Of a stretch of DNA of 64,000 bases, positions 11,338 through 23,365 are shown piece by piece (positions within the stretch are counted from its first letter, which is position 1; each line of letters starts with the position of its first letter). Source of the DNA: Ancistrus triradiatus (taxonomy: Eukaryota; Chordata; Actinopteri; Siluriformes; Loricariidae); contig JAJAGP010003180.1 in assembly GCA_025084515.1 (NCBI GenBank), positions 1 through 64,000 of the forward strand, in the 5' to 3' direction. Under the pieces are notes generated by a model, which was given only the letters and a program-made list of their open reading frames with translations, was not told where the DNA came from and ran no database searches. Made by a program: the position numbers and the translations under genes.

Positions 11338-11975
11338 TATACAGGGATGCACTGTTTAATGACTGCATTAAGTTCTGTGAAACAGGACGTTGAGCGATTA
11401 TTACCATATGCTACTGCGATGTAAAAGGAAAGGGTAATTTCACAAGAAAGTTGTGTGCAAACAATACATACATGCGTCAGAGATATGGCTGAAAACACAC
11501 ATGGAACGCTTCCATTTACACAGCATCCCTAATGCCTAATGCATTTTTCATTTAACAACAATTATAGAAAATACAGGAATGTTCTGTTATGAACCTGTGT
11601 AGGTTAAAGTTGTGACCTGATACTTTTGTTTGACGGAAGCCAAAAATGCATTGATGGACAGCATTACGAACAACACGGAAGATCAGCCAGATGAAACAGA
11701 GACTCGAGTGAATGTGAACCAGTTTATATAGAGAAAATACAGGTAGCAGGAGGACAAACAAAGGAGTACTACGTACAATAGGACAGGCACATTAGCCGAG
11801 TTAGAACAATCTCTAGTCCAAACTTGAGCTAACGAGCACACGAATGGTTAGGTAGGAAGGATTTCTGCTCTTTAACTCCCGCCTCTGCTCGTGGATTGGT
11901 TGTTGAGGTGAGCGGCTGTTTGAGGCCTGTTTTTACTTCCTATTACAGTTTACTATAATTTCTAAGACTACAATT
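11338..11975 (+). repeat. Long dispersed repeat, copy 2
   Basis: Colinear with 6160-7160, sharing 'gaagccaaaaatgcat', 'aacacggaagatcagccaga', 'gtgaatgtgaaccagtttat' and 'caaacaaag', then shorter by an internal deletion, ending near 'ataatttctaagac'. Same strand as copy 1. Confidence 0.7.
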
Positions 11976-14248
11976 GATCACAGCGCACACCTGCATATAA
12001 AACGTGACAAGATGCTCCGTTCTCCTGTATTTCAAAAAGTGTAATGCCAATGTCAACCACCTAGATACTTTGCTTCAGTCCAGCAGCAACTATCTGCATT
12101 ATATTCCAAGCCAGTTTCGCTAGTGATAAACCGTGAGAACTATATTGTTGTGTAGCTAAAACTGTGGAAAGTTTGCTAGCAAGCTAATCATGTTGTGGTA
12201 TCATCTTCTAGCTAACGTTAGCAAACCCATATGGCTCTCCTAACACAATCTCAGACCTTAGTGGATTAAATGGGGGAATCTTTTCACTCATACATGTCAC
12301 CAAAGAGAGACTCACTGCCACTGCGTAGGACTTGTATCTTAATCATGCCTGACTGATTTACATTCTTCTCATAGTCTGATGCTGGAGAACCTGATACAAC
12401 CTGTATGAAAGCACACACACAGACACACACACACATGCTTCCTAAAGACACCTTTTATATCAGATAGGATATAATAGTGCATGCATGATTAAAAAAACAC
12501 TCCTAGTAGCATGCATGAGGTAAGACTAATACATATCTCACCAATATAGTAATACGTATTCCTATCTCTATCAATATCTCTGAATATTTTCTCTGTGAGA
12601 TTAACGGAATGTGCAATATATAAATAGTTCGTGTTGTGAGATTTTTCTAACGCTCATATGACATAACGATGTGTACACAATCAGGGTCTCACTGCAGGAA
12701 GGTCGTATTTGTTAGATACAGCACATAACGAGGTTTTATAACGCTCCATGTAGTCATGTACAAAAGTGAATGAATGTAAAGGTTCAGCCATACAGTGTAC
12801 GATTTTAACCTGCATTAACCACCTTCAGTAATAAAAGTCATGTCTGTCTATAGGAAATACTACAGTAATCATAGCGGTATGTTAACAGTGGTTTTATATT
12901 TCAAAGGCAATATTTGCTCGAAAACTGCCCCAGTTCTTAAGCCGCTCGTGCTTTATACACGTTCCCAAAAATTCCCAAACAAGACTTTGCCATTCCTTTT
13001 TAAAAGAGGTCCAAATTTGGGTATGAAATCTCATACTAGCACTCAGCTAATTGCTAAAGCATTAAGCTAGCTAGCTACTGCAGTGATAGCGTCTCTGTGT
13101 AACACATTCTTATTTAAGACCAGATTTTACTCAATAATTTCTATTATTACCCAATAATATTAACAAATGGCTGTTAGCTTGAGGCTACTGGTGAGAGAAC
13201 ATCACTCATGTGGTTACATTTGTAATTTGTACTGCCAGCAAACACTATTTACACTGTGTGTACAGTGCTACGTGACAGCTAACTTATCTAAGTGTTTGCT
13301 ACATGTAGTTACTTTTAAAGTTCATTAGCGTTCTAGTTAATGTTCCTTCAGCTGTCATCAAAAGGATTACATTGTACCACATATCTCATGCTGGCACACA
13401 GTGATGGGTTGAAATAAGTTTAAGACATCTAAAACTGGACAAGAATGTTCTTGTTACCTTTACTTTAAGAAGCTGCCAAAGGTAGCATGATGCTCCGGAC
13501 GTGCTAGCTACCTTTAGGAACATTTAGCTAGATTAAGAGGCTGCCATCTGAACGCTGTAGTTAAATGTAAATAGCTACCTGCTAGTGGTCCCTGGTGTAG
13601 GTACGTTGTTGGGTAGCTTGTTAATTAGCGAGTATCAGTCTGTAAAATTAAATAAGGTGTTACACAGAGAGGCGAAGATTAGCCAAACATTACCCACTGA
13701 ATTACACAGTACATGGCTCAAAAATCAACTTGCACTAAAAGTTGATTTAAAGCTGTGTACAATTTTAAAATGGATCTATCAACAGGAACACTAATAAAAG
13801 TCGACTGCCAAGACAAGAATCGAGTAATTGTGCTGTGAAATGGTAACCATCTCGTACAGCGTGTTCATTCCGTTTGAATGATGTGTAATATTCTTTTGGA
13901 CGGAGTAGCTTTCAGCTGTAACTGAAATTGTCCCCTCACTCTCAGCATTTCCACTTGAACTGTTCTTCTGTTCTTCCAGTCTGCATTTTTCTTGAATGTA
14001 GCCTCAGGCTAGTGGTTTATGTACAGCTTCATGTAACTGTGCAAGCATTTTATATTGCTTCAGATTGTATGTAAATCCAGCCGGAGAGAATGATGCCATT
14101 TATCCATTTAACACACAAGCACTTGTGTATGGTTATTGTTAGATATGGTATTTAATAACGATTAGAGCATTTGTAATTGAAATTCCTTCATGGGAATTCC
14201 TGTAAGTGAATTCAAATGTACATTACTGCCTCTGTATATTGTACTACA
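11976..14248. other. Gene-free spacer
   Basis: AT-rich, with short CA runs near 12414-12435 and many 'gctagcta'/'taacgttagc' words typical of teleost intergenic DNA. I see no gene, RNA or clear transposon here. Confidence 0.4.
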
Positions 14249-15789
14249 TACAACACATTCAGAAAGTCTTCATACCAGTTCGCTGTTTCACATTTGATTA
14301 TGATGCGGGCTTGTGCTAAAATAAAACAAAATTCAAGTTGTTCCCCATCGTTCTGCACTCAATTCCCAATAATGAGAAAGTGAAAACTGAATTTAAGACA
14401 TTTTTGTAAATTTATTCAAAACAAAACAAAAAAACTACAATTTCACATGGACATAAGTATTCAGATCCTTTGCTATGACACCTGAAATTTAGCTCTGGGA
14501 GCCATTTGTTGTACACTTTGATTGAAGTCCACCTCTGGTAAATTTGGTTGTTTGGACATGATTTGGAAAGACACACACCTGCCTTTATAAGGTCTGCATA
14601 TCAGAGCAAAAAATTAGGCATGAGGAAGAAAGAACTGCCTGTAGAGCTCAGAGACAGGATTGTGTGGAGGCACAGATCTGGAGAAGGCTACAAAAAATCT
14701 GCTGCACTGAAAGTTCCCAAGAGCAGAGTGACCTCCATAATTCTTAAATGGAAGACGTTTGGAAGAACCAGGACTCTTTCTAGAGCTGGTCACCCCACCA
14801 AACTATGTAATCAGAAGAGAAAGGCCTTGGTAAGAGAGCTGACCAAGAACCCAATGGTCACTCTGGCTGAGCTCCAAAGATCCTGCGAGACTTCCAGAAG
14901 GTCAGCCATCACTGCAGCACTCCACCAGTCTGGGCTTTTTGGGAGAGTGTTCAATGTTTTCATCAGACCAGAGAATCTCGTTTCTCACAGAGAGTCCTTT
15001 AGGTGCTTTGTTGCAAACTCCAGATGGGCTTTTGTTCTTTTACTGAGGAGAGGCTTCTGTCTGGTCGCTCTGCCATAAAGCCTAGATTGGTGGAGTGCTG
15101 CAGTGATGGCTGACCTTCTGAAAGTTTCTCAGGTTCTTTGGAGCTCAGCCAGAGTGACCATTAGGTTCTTGGTCAGCTCTCTTACCAAGGCCCTTCGTAG
15201 TTTGGTGGGGTGGCCAACTCTATGAAGAGTCCTGGTTGTTCTAAACTTTTTCCATTTAAGAATTATGGAGGCCACTCTGCTCTTGGGAACTTTCAGTCCA
15301 GCTGAATTTTTGTAGCCTTCTCCAGATCTGTGGCTTCACACAATCCTGTATCTGAGCTCTACAGGCAGTTCTTTCTTTCTCATGGCTTGGCTTTTGCTCT
15401 GATATGCATTGTTAGCTGTGAGACCTTATATAGAGAGGTGTGTGTCTTACTCAATCATGTCCAATCAACTGAATTTACTATATGTGGACTCCGATCAAGG
15501 TGTAGAAACATCTCAACATCTCAAAGATGATCAAGAGAAATGGGATGCCCATGGAGCTAAATTTCAAGTGTTATAGCAAAGGGTCTTATGTCTATGCGAA
15601 ATTTTGTTTTTCCTTTTTAATACATTTTCCAGATTCTTTCTAAAATCCTGTTTTCACTTTCTCATCATGGAGTATTGAGTGCAGATTGATGGAGGAAAAC
15701 TTGAATTTCATTTTGTTTTAACACAAGGATGCACCATAACAAAATGTGCAAAAAGTGAAAGGGTCTGAAGACTTCCAGAATGCACTGTA
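14249..15789. mobile_element. Palindromic Tc1-like element (two 5' halves head-to-head, family D)
   Basis: The left arm (14249 to about 14950) reads on the plus strand as a Tc1 end followed by the transposase N-terminus (MRKKELPVELRDRIVWRHRS, then the second helix-turn-helix up to HQSGL). From about 14950 to 15789 the same element reads on the minus strand, with the same terminal repeat, the same N-terminus and about 140 bp more, up to the WSDE region that carries the first catalytic Asp. The outer ends match each other (ca-attc-gaagtcttca) and both lie at TA dinucleotides. Neither arm carries the second Asp or the Glu, so no active enzyme can come from it. Confidence 0.85.
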
Positions 15790-16837
15790 TAGAAAATAGC
15801 TCATATTCCCATTATATTTGATGTACAATTCAGTGTAAAGTAATAATACTTGAGAGATTAAGAGATCAAATGCAGATCAATACACAGCCATTTTAGGATC
15901 TTATCAGAGGGACTAAGGCTTTTATCATCATCGTCAGTGCTTTATCAATTTGCAGATCCTGTTTAGTCCTATACAAAATGGCATCATGCTCCTGCTGTGA
16001 TTGTATAAATGATGTACTCGAAGCACAAACAGCAGAGGATTAAAGCTGATATTTATAAATGCTTTTCTCTTGTTGCGATGTACAGTACATGATCCATCCA
16101 TTTCTTACCTGGTTCATTAAAGAAAAAGTTCAGTGAGAAATAAAACGTACGTGTCTGTAATACGTGAGGCTAATGTAGTTAACAAGTCCGAACACTTGTA
16201 CATGCTGTTGAAGTCTGTCAGGTTCAGTTCCACCTCCAAACAAACAGCTCTTGGCTTTCATTACTGTTAGCTACGTGAGCCTCGTATCTAATGCAAATCT
16301 GATGAAGCACACAGTAGATGCACAAAAGACTGTTGTATAGACTTTGTTTTCACTGAACTGTTTCTTACTTTCATGTGCTAAGCTTTTTTATAGGATACAA
16401 AAAATGAAACTTAAAAAAAAAAACGAGAACGATGAAGTCGAGAACCCGCTGCATTTTCTGGATGCTGTCATAAACTCGCGCACTTTATAAACATCACGAA
16501 TAAACAGACATAAATAAAAGAATAAAAAACAGTACATATGGAAAAAAAATCTGAGATACATCTTATCATTCTAAATAATTGTCAGGATCCATGATGATGG
16601 TGTTAATAATTATGATGGTGATGATGCCTATGATATAAACCATGAGAAGATGAACTGACTGGTCTGCTTATTATCTGGATTGTGTTTGCGTACTAATGAT
16701 TGTTTAAAATTGTGTGATGTTTGGATGGGCCTGTCTTACAATACTGTTTAAGTCTTAGGCACATAGTTTAGGGGTCACTGTACTTTGTAGTTCTACAATT
16801 ACAGACTGTAGTCCATCTGTTTCTCTACGTACTTTGT
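15790..16837. other. Gene-free spacer
   Basis: AT-rich, without a recognisable element or gene. Short A runs and a 'gatgatggtg' run near 16592-16625 are the only simple repeats. Confidence 0.4.
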
Positions 16838-17075
16838 TCGTCCCCTTTACTCTGTTCTCTAATGGTCAGGACCCCCACAGGACCAGCACAGATTTGGGTG
16901 GTGACCTTATAAAGTCAGAGACTAGCTGATCTGGTGTTGCACAGTTTGTGTTAGTCATCCTCTAATCCTTCATCAGTGCTCACAGGATTCTGGTGGCTGT
17001 ATATTTTTGGCAGTACAGCAGTGACACTGAGGTGGTTTCAAACTCCAGCATCACTGCAGTGCTGATCCACCATAT
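16838..17075 (-). repeat. Common teleost dispersed repeat (GGGGTCCTGACC type)
   Basis: Read on the minus strand it gives 'cctgtgggggtcctgacc', 'cactgatgaaggattagagg', 'acacaaactgtgc' and 'tctgactttataaggtc', phrases of a repeat seen widely in fish genomes. About 240 bp, degraded. Class uncertain. Confidence 0.6.
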
Positions 17076-18000
17076 CGATATAATATTAAAAATACTGTTT
17101 TTTCATTAGTTAAGTCCATGAATCAAAGAAGCCAAGGGACCATCCTTTATCGTGTGTACACTGAATGTTGAGGAATGACACGAGGTCAGTGAAGTCAATA
17201 ATGTTTGAAAGCATGAAAAACAGGAGAATCCTTCAGGAAACCCCAGAGGAAGCTCAGTCAGATCTTATCATGCTGTGAAAGATTTGAAGCATCTGGGTCA
17301 GACAGATCGGTACGAGGAAAACCCCATGACTTCACTTCCTCTTGGCCTGATTTGATTCTCAGTTGGACCCTGGCTGAGGTTTCCATCCATCTGTGTTTAT
17401 ATTTGTTCATAATTAAATCTGAAGGAAAACCAGAAACACACAATAGATGTTTTCCCTCGGTTGGAGGCTGGCGTATTATATGTACATATACGCTACCACC
17501 TAAAACCAGTATGTCATCAACACTGGTATTTCTAGTACACCTAAGATAGAAAGATAAACCAGTATGAGATCAGAACTCATAAGGCCAAACTGGAACAGCT
17601 TGGACTGCCAGTTCATCTTCAGTCATCAAACATTGGTTGATTCACTCACATCTACAGGTAGAGTAGCCAGACCCCCTACTGGCATGGTTTTAGACATGGG
17701 AGGATTGCACAGAGCTTCTGTGTGGATTTGAGAAGAACATACCAAACTCCACACACAGCTAATTCTGAAACTGAATATAAAAAAAAAAACCAAAGGATTT
17801 TTTTTCTCAACAAAATTCCTTTTGGTTGCTCAGAATCCCATTGATTAAACATTCTGGATACTAACCTACTGCACTGGTGAGATTTCAGGTATGTGGATGA
17901 TTTTTTTTACCAAGCCAATTATTTTATGTGTAATATTGTGTGGGTTTGGATTTGGTTACATTTTCACAGTGAGATTTCCAAAGGCTCTTTAGCTCTACGT
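17076..18000. other. Gene-free spacer with repeat fragment
   Basis: 17640-17770 resembles the 'gccaccctactggcatgtttttggac' type of dispersed repeat in degraded form. The remainder shows nothing recognisable. Confidence 0.4.
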
Positions 18001-18200
18001 GAGATGAAAATTAATTACCTGAGTGCGCTGTGGCCACAGAACGCTTCCGAGCGCGACAGAGAATCTGGTCGCTCAGTGTGAGGTCACTTCCTGTTGAGAC
18101 ACTACCAAATGGTGAGAAATCAGGACGTGGTTGCCATGGAAACGAGCCTACTATCTGGATGTCTTCTGTCTGGGTCACAGAGGACGAATTTTCAGGCAGA
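18000..18200. promoter_or_regulatory. Candidate regulatory element with perfect RFX X-box
   Basis: 18130-18143 is GTTGCCATGGAAAC, the canonical RFX X-box, a full inverted-repeat site. Within 130 bp upstream are an ATTAATTA homeobox-type core (about 18010) and ACTTCCTG, an ETS core (about 18087). The block is richer in CG than its surroundings and shows no repeat match. It lies between kcna2 and kcna3. Motifs are seen; enhancer function is inferred. Confidence 0.4.
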
Positions 18201-18353
18201 ACAGAAAATAGTTCAGTCCAAAAATGGGAGTCAGTATCAGGATCCAGTCCAGTAGTGTCTGTTACTCCCCTTTGAAATGGATCCAGTTGTTTTTAAACGT
18301 CATGAAACACATTTTGACGCAGAAAGTCCCAGGTCCCAGAAGGTCCTTAACAA

Positions 18354-18508
18354 AAGGTGCCAGGTTCAAGCCCCAGCACTGCCAAGCTGCTACTCTTGGA
18401 CCCTTGAGCAAGGCCCTCAACCCTCTATTTCTTGGATTGTATACTGGAAAATAGTATGAGTAGTAAGCCGCTCTGGATAAGAACGTTCTGGCAAATGACT
18501 ACATGTAA
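18354..18508 (+). mobile_element. tRNA-derived SINE, plus strand, 5' truncated
   Basis: It has the B-box-like ccaggttcaagccc, the body 'cactgccaagctgct' and 'cttgagcaaggcc', and the L2-type tail 'gctctggataagaacg'. The tRNA A-box half is missing. Confidence 0.8.
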
Positions 18509-18673
18509 CCAGACTTCCTCGGCATTTTATTTGCCATTTTATTTGCGGTGCTCACATTAAAGTAATTACACAGTCCAAAACTTTTAATGACTTGTATATA
18601 AACTGTCAGTTTGGTGAGTGTTTTTCTGTTGTCTTACATTTCTGTGTACAAGTTTTACACCTCCATCAGAACT

Positions 18674-18812
18674 GTTGTTTTAGAAATAGTATAATGGCCA
18701 TATATAACAGTATATAAACTTGGATTCGTCACTCCATAATCAGATTTGCCACTGATCTTTATTCCAAGCCTTTTCACCGTTCCCCTTCCCATAAAAGTGT
18801 TTTCGTGGCTGC
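18674..18812 (+). mobile_element. Tc1-like element fragment (family C)
   Basis: It shares 'aacttggattcgtcactcca', 'ttccaagccttttcacc' and 'gttccccttcccataaaagt' with the same family at 28998-29417. It is cut on the right by another repeat that begins near 18815. Confidence 0.65.
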
Positions 18813-18814
18813 TG

Positions 18815-19090
18815 GCCTTTCAGCACGGTGGTGCAGCAGTTAGCACGATCACCTCACAGCATCAGCCCCTCCGGTTCGATCTCATCCTCAGAGACGGCCT
18901 GTGAGGAGTCTGCATGTCTTCCCCATGTCCTTGTGGGTTTACTCCTGGTATTTTGGTTTCCTCCCACATTCCAAAGACAGGTTAATTGATGTCTCTAAAG
19001 TGCCCTTAGTATATGAGTGCATGTGCCTTACAATGGATTAACACCCTGTCTAGGGTCGATCCTGCCCTGCGCCCTAGGCACCAGCTTTCC
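18815..19090 (+). repeat. Common teleost repeat (cacggtggtgcag type)
   Basis: It begins 'cagcacggtggtgcagcag', then 'cctcacagc', 'gaggagtctgcatgtcttcc', 'gggtttactcc' and 'ccaaagacag', in the order known from a very common fish dispersed repeat. Related degraded pieces lie at about 41815-41940 and, inverted, at 1040-1250 and 55330-55515. Confidence 0.65.
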
Positions 19091-19840
19091 CTTGACCCTG
19101 ACCAGGAATGAAATCGGAGTTTTTGGCAGGTCTTTGCACCCGACTGTGTGCAAACTCCCTCTTTCCTGCATGAAATATTGAAACGTCACCACAATCTCCA
19201 CGTGTTCAACCACAAGCTTAGCAGTTATTTCTCGCACCTTCATGAGCGATGTGGGCGTGTCAGCAACATTGCCGATCTCTCAAATCATGAATCGCGTTTT
19301 GTTGCATATCGGTGTCTTCGTCTTGTGATTTGCATTCCTCACATTCTGAGCCGTTCGCCATGCTTTAGAAGCGAGCAGATTCTTGCACAAGCGTGGTGCG
19401 TATTGTGTGCCGACCTACTTCTCAATGCAGCATGTTCCTGTTTGCAGTCTTTGACAAATTCACCCATGACTAATTAAAGATGATACAGCCTGCCACAGAT
19501 TCAACAATTCAAGGATACTGCAGCGTACAAGTGCTTCTTACAAGTGTGTCTGCAGCTGCATCACTCTTTTCCCCTTTTTGTTTAAAAAACACTGCAGTCC
19601 ACCTGAAGGTGAAGAGAAGTGGGTCACTGCAGTTGAGCTAAAAAAAACTTTTTAGCAAGGACACTTGGGGAAAAAAGTTTCATTTTGTGTATCAGGATCA
19701 CATACTTCATTGGGTTTAAGATGTTCTGGGTTATGAATTCTGGGCATTAACACACTGCTGCACTCATGTTACTGAATCTTATTTGACACACTGGACATAT
19801 AGAAGGATAGCATCATCCGTCCTTCAGTGAAAAGGGACCA
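19091..19840. other. Spacer without recognised gene
   Basis: 19148-19477 is open on the plus strand for 109 codons, but the protein has no recognisable domain, and its stretch is locally richer in CG than its neighbours. It may be an old transposon fragment. Nothing else is seen. Confidence 0.3.
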
Positions 19841-19844
19841 GCAG

Positions 19845-20290
19845 TGGCACGTACATCGTAGTGATGTGAGCCACTTCACTAAATGGGTGCCCTTTCCATC
19901 CGCAGAACACTACATGTATAGATAATTACTATAACTAATTGTAAAAAAAAGATTTTATTATTAAGCAGTGTCCTGCATAGCGATGCAATTGCAAAATTAA
20001 GGTATATATTTTAAAACATTAATAAAAACTATTTAGCACGCTGAATAATAGCATTTGTTAGCTGTCCCTGGTCTCTGACATTACACTTCACAATGAAAAC
20101 TAATAATTAAAATGCTTCAGGAATCTTTTTTTGTGTCGGTCTATATCCCATCTGTCTTAAATACTGTATGTTTAAATAGGAAATCTATAATATATTACTT
20201 TAAAACACTGTACACATTTTGGTCATGTCCCCAGGTTTTCATTCAGTCCTATTACCCTAACATATTTCCACTTCTGAAAATTAGGGAACA
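19845..20290 (+). repeat. Unclassified dispersed repeat, copy 1 (pairs with 60565-60905)
   Basis: It shares with 60565-60905, on the same strand and in the same order, 'gaatgggtgcc' (here aaatgggtgccc), 'taaaacattaataaaaacta', 'ttgttagctgtccct', 'cattacactt', 'cccatctgt' and 'gtcatgtccccaggtt'. No coding potential or terminal repeat was recognised. Confidence 0.7.
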
Positions 20291-20614
20291 TACCACAAGT
20301 CACATGATCAGCAGAAAGTTGCATCATCAGGAGCTTCTGAAGACCATGGGAAAACCAAAAGTAAGCTGTCTCGTATTTTTTCATGTATATTTGATGATAC
20401 TCTAACTAAGACTGAAAAGGTCAAAGTCAACTCACTATCCTGTTACCTAAATCATTTTAGATGTTAGTTGTTTATTGCGAAAATACAATTGTTTGGTAAA
20501 TCATTAGACTGTGCTGTGTTCTAATATGGGTATGGATGCCATGTAGTAACACTGTATGCATTTGCTAATTCTGTGCTGACAACTCACTTAAAGAGTAACA
20601 GGACTGAATAATAG

Positions 20615-20705
20615 TAACAGGAGAATAAAGTTGCCTGAGATTGACCAATGCTCATTATGAATAGTTAAATATGTGTGATATTAGATTCAGTGTTGAAATA
20701 TAGAA
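20615..20705 (+). repeat. Dispersed repeat, copy 2 (pairs with 2975-3060)
   Basis: It contains 'aaagttgcctgagattgacc' and 'gttgaaatatagaaa', as in copy 1, with small differences between. It ends about 90 bp before a Tc1 element. Confidence 0.75.
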
Positions 20706-21137
20706 AGTGAAGTTTAATTTTTGGAGCAGTGTTACTGAGACATATATGCAGAACTACAGCTGTCACATCACCAAAACAAACCCCTGTGCTCCTTTGTTAC
20801 AGTGGTGTGAACTGTGAACTCTTTAAAATGTTCTATATTTCTGCATAAATTTGACCTAAAACATCATCAGATCAGAAGTCCTAAAAGTAGATAAAGAGAA
20901 ACAAATATTATACTTGCTCATTTATTTATTGAGGAAAATGATCCAATCTTACATATTAGTGAGTGGCAAAAGTATGTGAACCTCTAGGATTAGCAGTTAA
21001 TTTGAAGGTGAAATTAGAGTCAGGTGTTTTCAGTCAATGAGATGACAATCAGGTGTGAGGGGACACCCTGTTTTATTTAAAGGACAGGGATCTATCAAAG
21101 TCTGCTCTTCACAGCACATGTTTGTGGAAGTGTATCA

Positions 21138-22237
21138 TGGAACGAACAAATTAGATTTCTGAGGACCTCAGAAAAAGAGTTGTTGATGCTCATCAGGCTG
21201 GAAAAGGTTACAAACCATCTCTAAAGAGTTTGGACTCCACCCATCCACAGTCAGACACAGATTGTGTACAAATGTGGAAATTTAGAACCACTGTTACCCC
21301 CCCCCCCCCCCCAGGAGTGGTCGGACCAACAAAGATCACTCCAAGAGCAAGGCATGTATAGTTGCCGAGGTCACAAAGGACCCCAGGGTGACTTCTAAGC
21401 AACTGAAGGCCTCTCACATTTGCTAATGTTAATGTTCATGAGTCCATCAGAAGAACACTGAACAACAATGGTGTGCATGGCAGGGTTGCAAGGAGAAAGC
21501 CTTCTGCTCTCCAAAAAGAACATTGCTCCTCGTCTGCAGATTGCCAAAGATCCCGTGGACAAGTCAAAAAGCCATTGGAAGAATGTTTTGTGGGTGGATG
21601 AGACCAAAATAGAACTTTTTGGTTTAAAAGAAAAGCGTTATGGTTGGAGAAAGGAAAACACTGCATTTCAGCATAAGAACCTTATCCCATCTGTGAAACA
21701 TGGTGGTGGTAGTATCATGGTTTGGGGCTTTTTTGCTGCATCTTTGCCAGGACGGCTTGCCATCATTGTTGGAACAATGAATTCTGAATTATATCAGAGA
21801 ATTTATCAAAGGAAAATATCAGGACATCTGTTCATGAACTGAATCTCAAGAGAAGGTGGGTCATGCAGCAAGACAACAACCCTAAGCACACAAGTCGTTC
21901 TACCAAAGAATAGTTAAAAAAGAATAAAGTTAATGTTTTGGAATGGCCAAGTCAAAGTCCTGACCTCAATCTAATCGAAATGTTGTGGAAGGACCTGAAG
22001 CGAGCAGTTAATGTCAGGAAACCCACCAACATCCCAGAGTTGAAGCTGTTCTGTACGGAGGAATGGGCTAAAATTCCTCCAAGCCGGTGTGCAGGACTGA
22101 TCAACAGTTACAGGAAACGTTTAGTTGCAGTTATTGCTGCACCGGGGGGTCACACCAGATACTGCAAGCAAAGGTTCACATACTTTTGCCACTCACTAAT
22201 ATGTAATATTGAATCATTTTCCTCAATAAATAAATGA
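21138..22237 (+). pseudogene. Tc1 transposase pseudogene
   Basis: Tc1 transposases are about 340 residues, with a paired-like DNA-binding half and a DDE nuclease half. Here the catalytic half is recognisable in two open pieces (21468-21842 and 21938-22237) separated by stop codons, and the DNA-binding half upstream is disrupted. The last piece ends with a C-terminal region (NSYRKRLVAVIAAPGGHTRY) typical of the family. Confidence 0.85.
21297..21312. repeat. C16 homopolymer
   Basis: Sixteen consecutive C inside the transposase pseudogene. Its length may be a sequencing or slippage variable and contributes to the frame break. Confidence 0.9.
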
Positions 22238-22741
22238 CCAAGTATAATATTTGTGTCTCATTTGTTTAACTGGGTTCTCTTTGTCTACTTTTAGGACTTG
22301 TGTGAAAATTTCTGATGATGTTTGAGGTCATATTTATGCAAAAATATAAAAAGCACCACTGTAAGTATTAATGTAATTATTTATTAATGTAATTTATAGC
22401 GTTTCTACAGTGCAGAATCAATGGCAAACAGATTCGTGGCAGTGCAATTTATCTAGACTAAATGTAATTTTGCAAATCCAGTTGCATATCTAAAATAAAA
22501 CCACATATAGAAGGCGTACCACAGAAGCACACAAAGAAAAACCGGTCAATGTTTACATCTATCAGGTTTATATTAGGCCACGTCAATGAGACATCACGTC
22601 CTGACAGCACATGAGAACAGTGAAATTAGCAGAAAAACTAGCATTATTCGCCCCCCTCCTGCGGGACAGAAGGAGGGCAAGAAGGGGCACTTTAGTGAGG
22701 CTTTTACACTTACACATCAGCAAGCAGCATCTCATCACACA

Positions 22742-22862
22742 ACACACACACACACACACACACACCTACACACACACACACACACGTGGAGACTTGAATA
22801 GAGAGAGAGGCAGAGAGAGAAGGAGAGAGAGAGAGAGAGGAGGAGCGAGAGAGAGAGAAGAG
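22742..22862. repeat. Compound (CA)n and (GA)n microsatellite
   Basis: CA-rich 22742-22785 is followed by an almost pure purine stretch 22801-22862 of GA units with interruptions. The polypurine tract has partial mirror symmetry and could adopt triplex DNA. Confidence 0.9.
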
Positions 22863-22939
22863 AATAACACGTCTTGAAACAATGGGATGGAAAAAGGCAA
22901 GTGGTGCCAGTAGAGGCAACGTTTAAATATGACAATACA

Positions 22940-23365
22940 AAAGTCAAGGGCAAAATTATAGGGCAAGTCTGGTTTCAATAAAGATCTTAAAGTCTAGAGC
23001 AAGGGTAAAAACAAAACAAACAGCTATGGCAAAAGTCTAAGGTGAAACTTTATGGTAAATGTCTAAGGGCAGAAGACCAGGGCAAATGTCTAAGAGTACA
23101 ATCTATTGCGTGCAAATGGTAGATAATATGTCTAGGGCAAATGTGCAGGGTAAAATACAAAGGGCACACTAGTCCAGCCCCAAAGCCTCGATTACAAGTC
23201 CTGGGAAAAAACAACTAGGGTAAAGTGTAAAGGGGCAAGGCACAAAATTAGGCAGTAATCTCATAAATTAGGCAGATGAAGAAAAAATGTCTGAGGTCAG
23301 AAGTCTAAGGCAGAAGTGTGTGCAAAGCCTAAAAAATCATAGGGCAAAAAGCTAAAGGCATAATG
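22940..23365 (+). repeat. Degenerate short tandem array ('tctaagggcaaa' units), left part
   Basis: Variants of 'gtctaagggcaaa' or 'gggcaaaagtctaag' recur about every 15-30 bp. The array seems to resume at 24963-25025 ('gtcagaaatctaaggcagaa', 'tatagggctgaag'), on the far side of the nested transposons, so they inserted into it. Very diverged. Confidence 0.55.

Larger units (their letters stand above)
20798..22363 (+). mobile_element. Near full-length Tc1-like transposon, dead (family F)
   Basis: This 1.57-kb element is bounded by TA and matching ends (cagtggtg on the left, caccactg on the right), with longer subterminal inverted repeats (cataaat.tgacctaaaacatc; caataaataaatgac). The transposase runs on the plus strand from about 21138. 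A broken N-terminus with a 16-base C run at 21297-21312 is followed by an open stretch 21468-21842 with WVDETKIELFG (first Asp). QQDNNPKHTS (second Asp) lies at about 21864-21895, and SPDLNLIEMLWKDLKR (Glu) at about 21950-22000. The DDE residues survive, but a stop ends the frame after 'HLFMN', another lies before the last block, and the N-terminal DNA-binding half is frameshifted. It is the least decayed transposon here but cannot encode one intact protein. Confidence 0.9.

Noticed and set aside
18818..18840. REST/NRSF-like site (ttcagcacggtggtgcag)
   Set aside because: It is the start of a common dispersed repeat and lacks the right half of the REST motif.
22586..22978. His/Thr and Ser/Leu-rich frames
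   Set aside because: Low-complexity translations of the CA/GA microsatellite.
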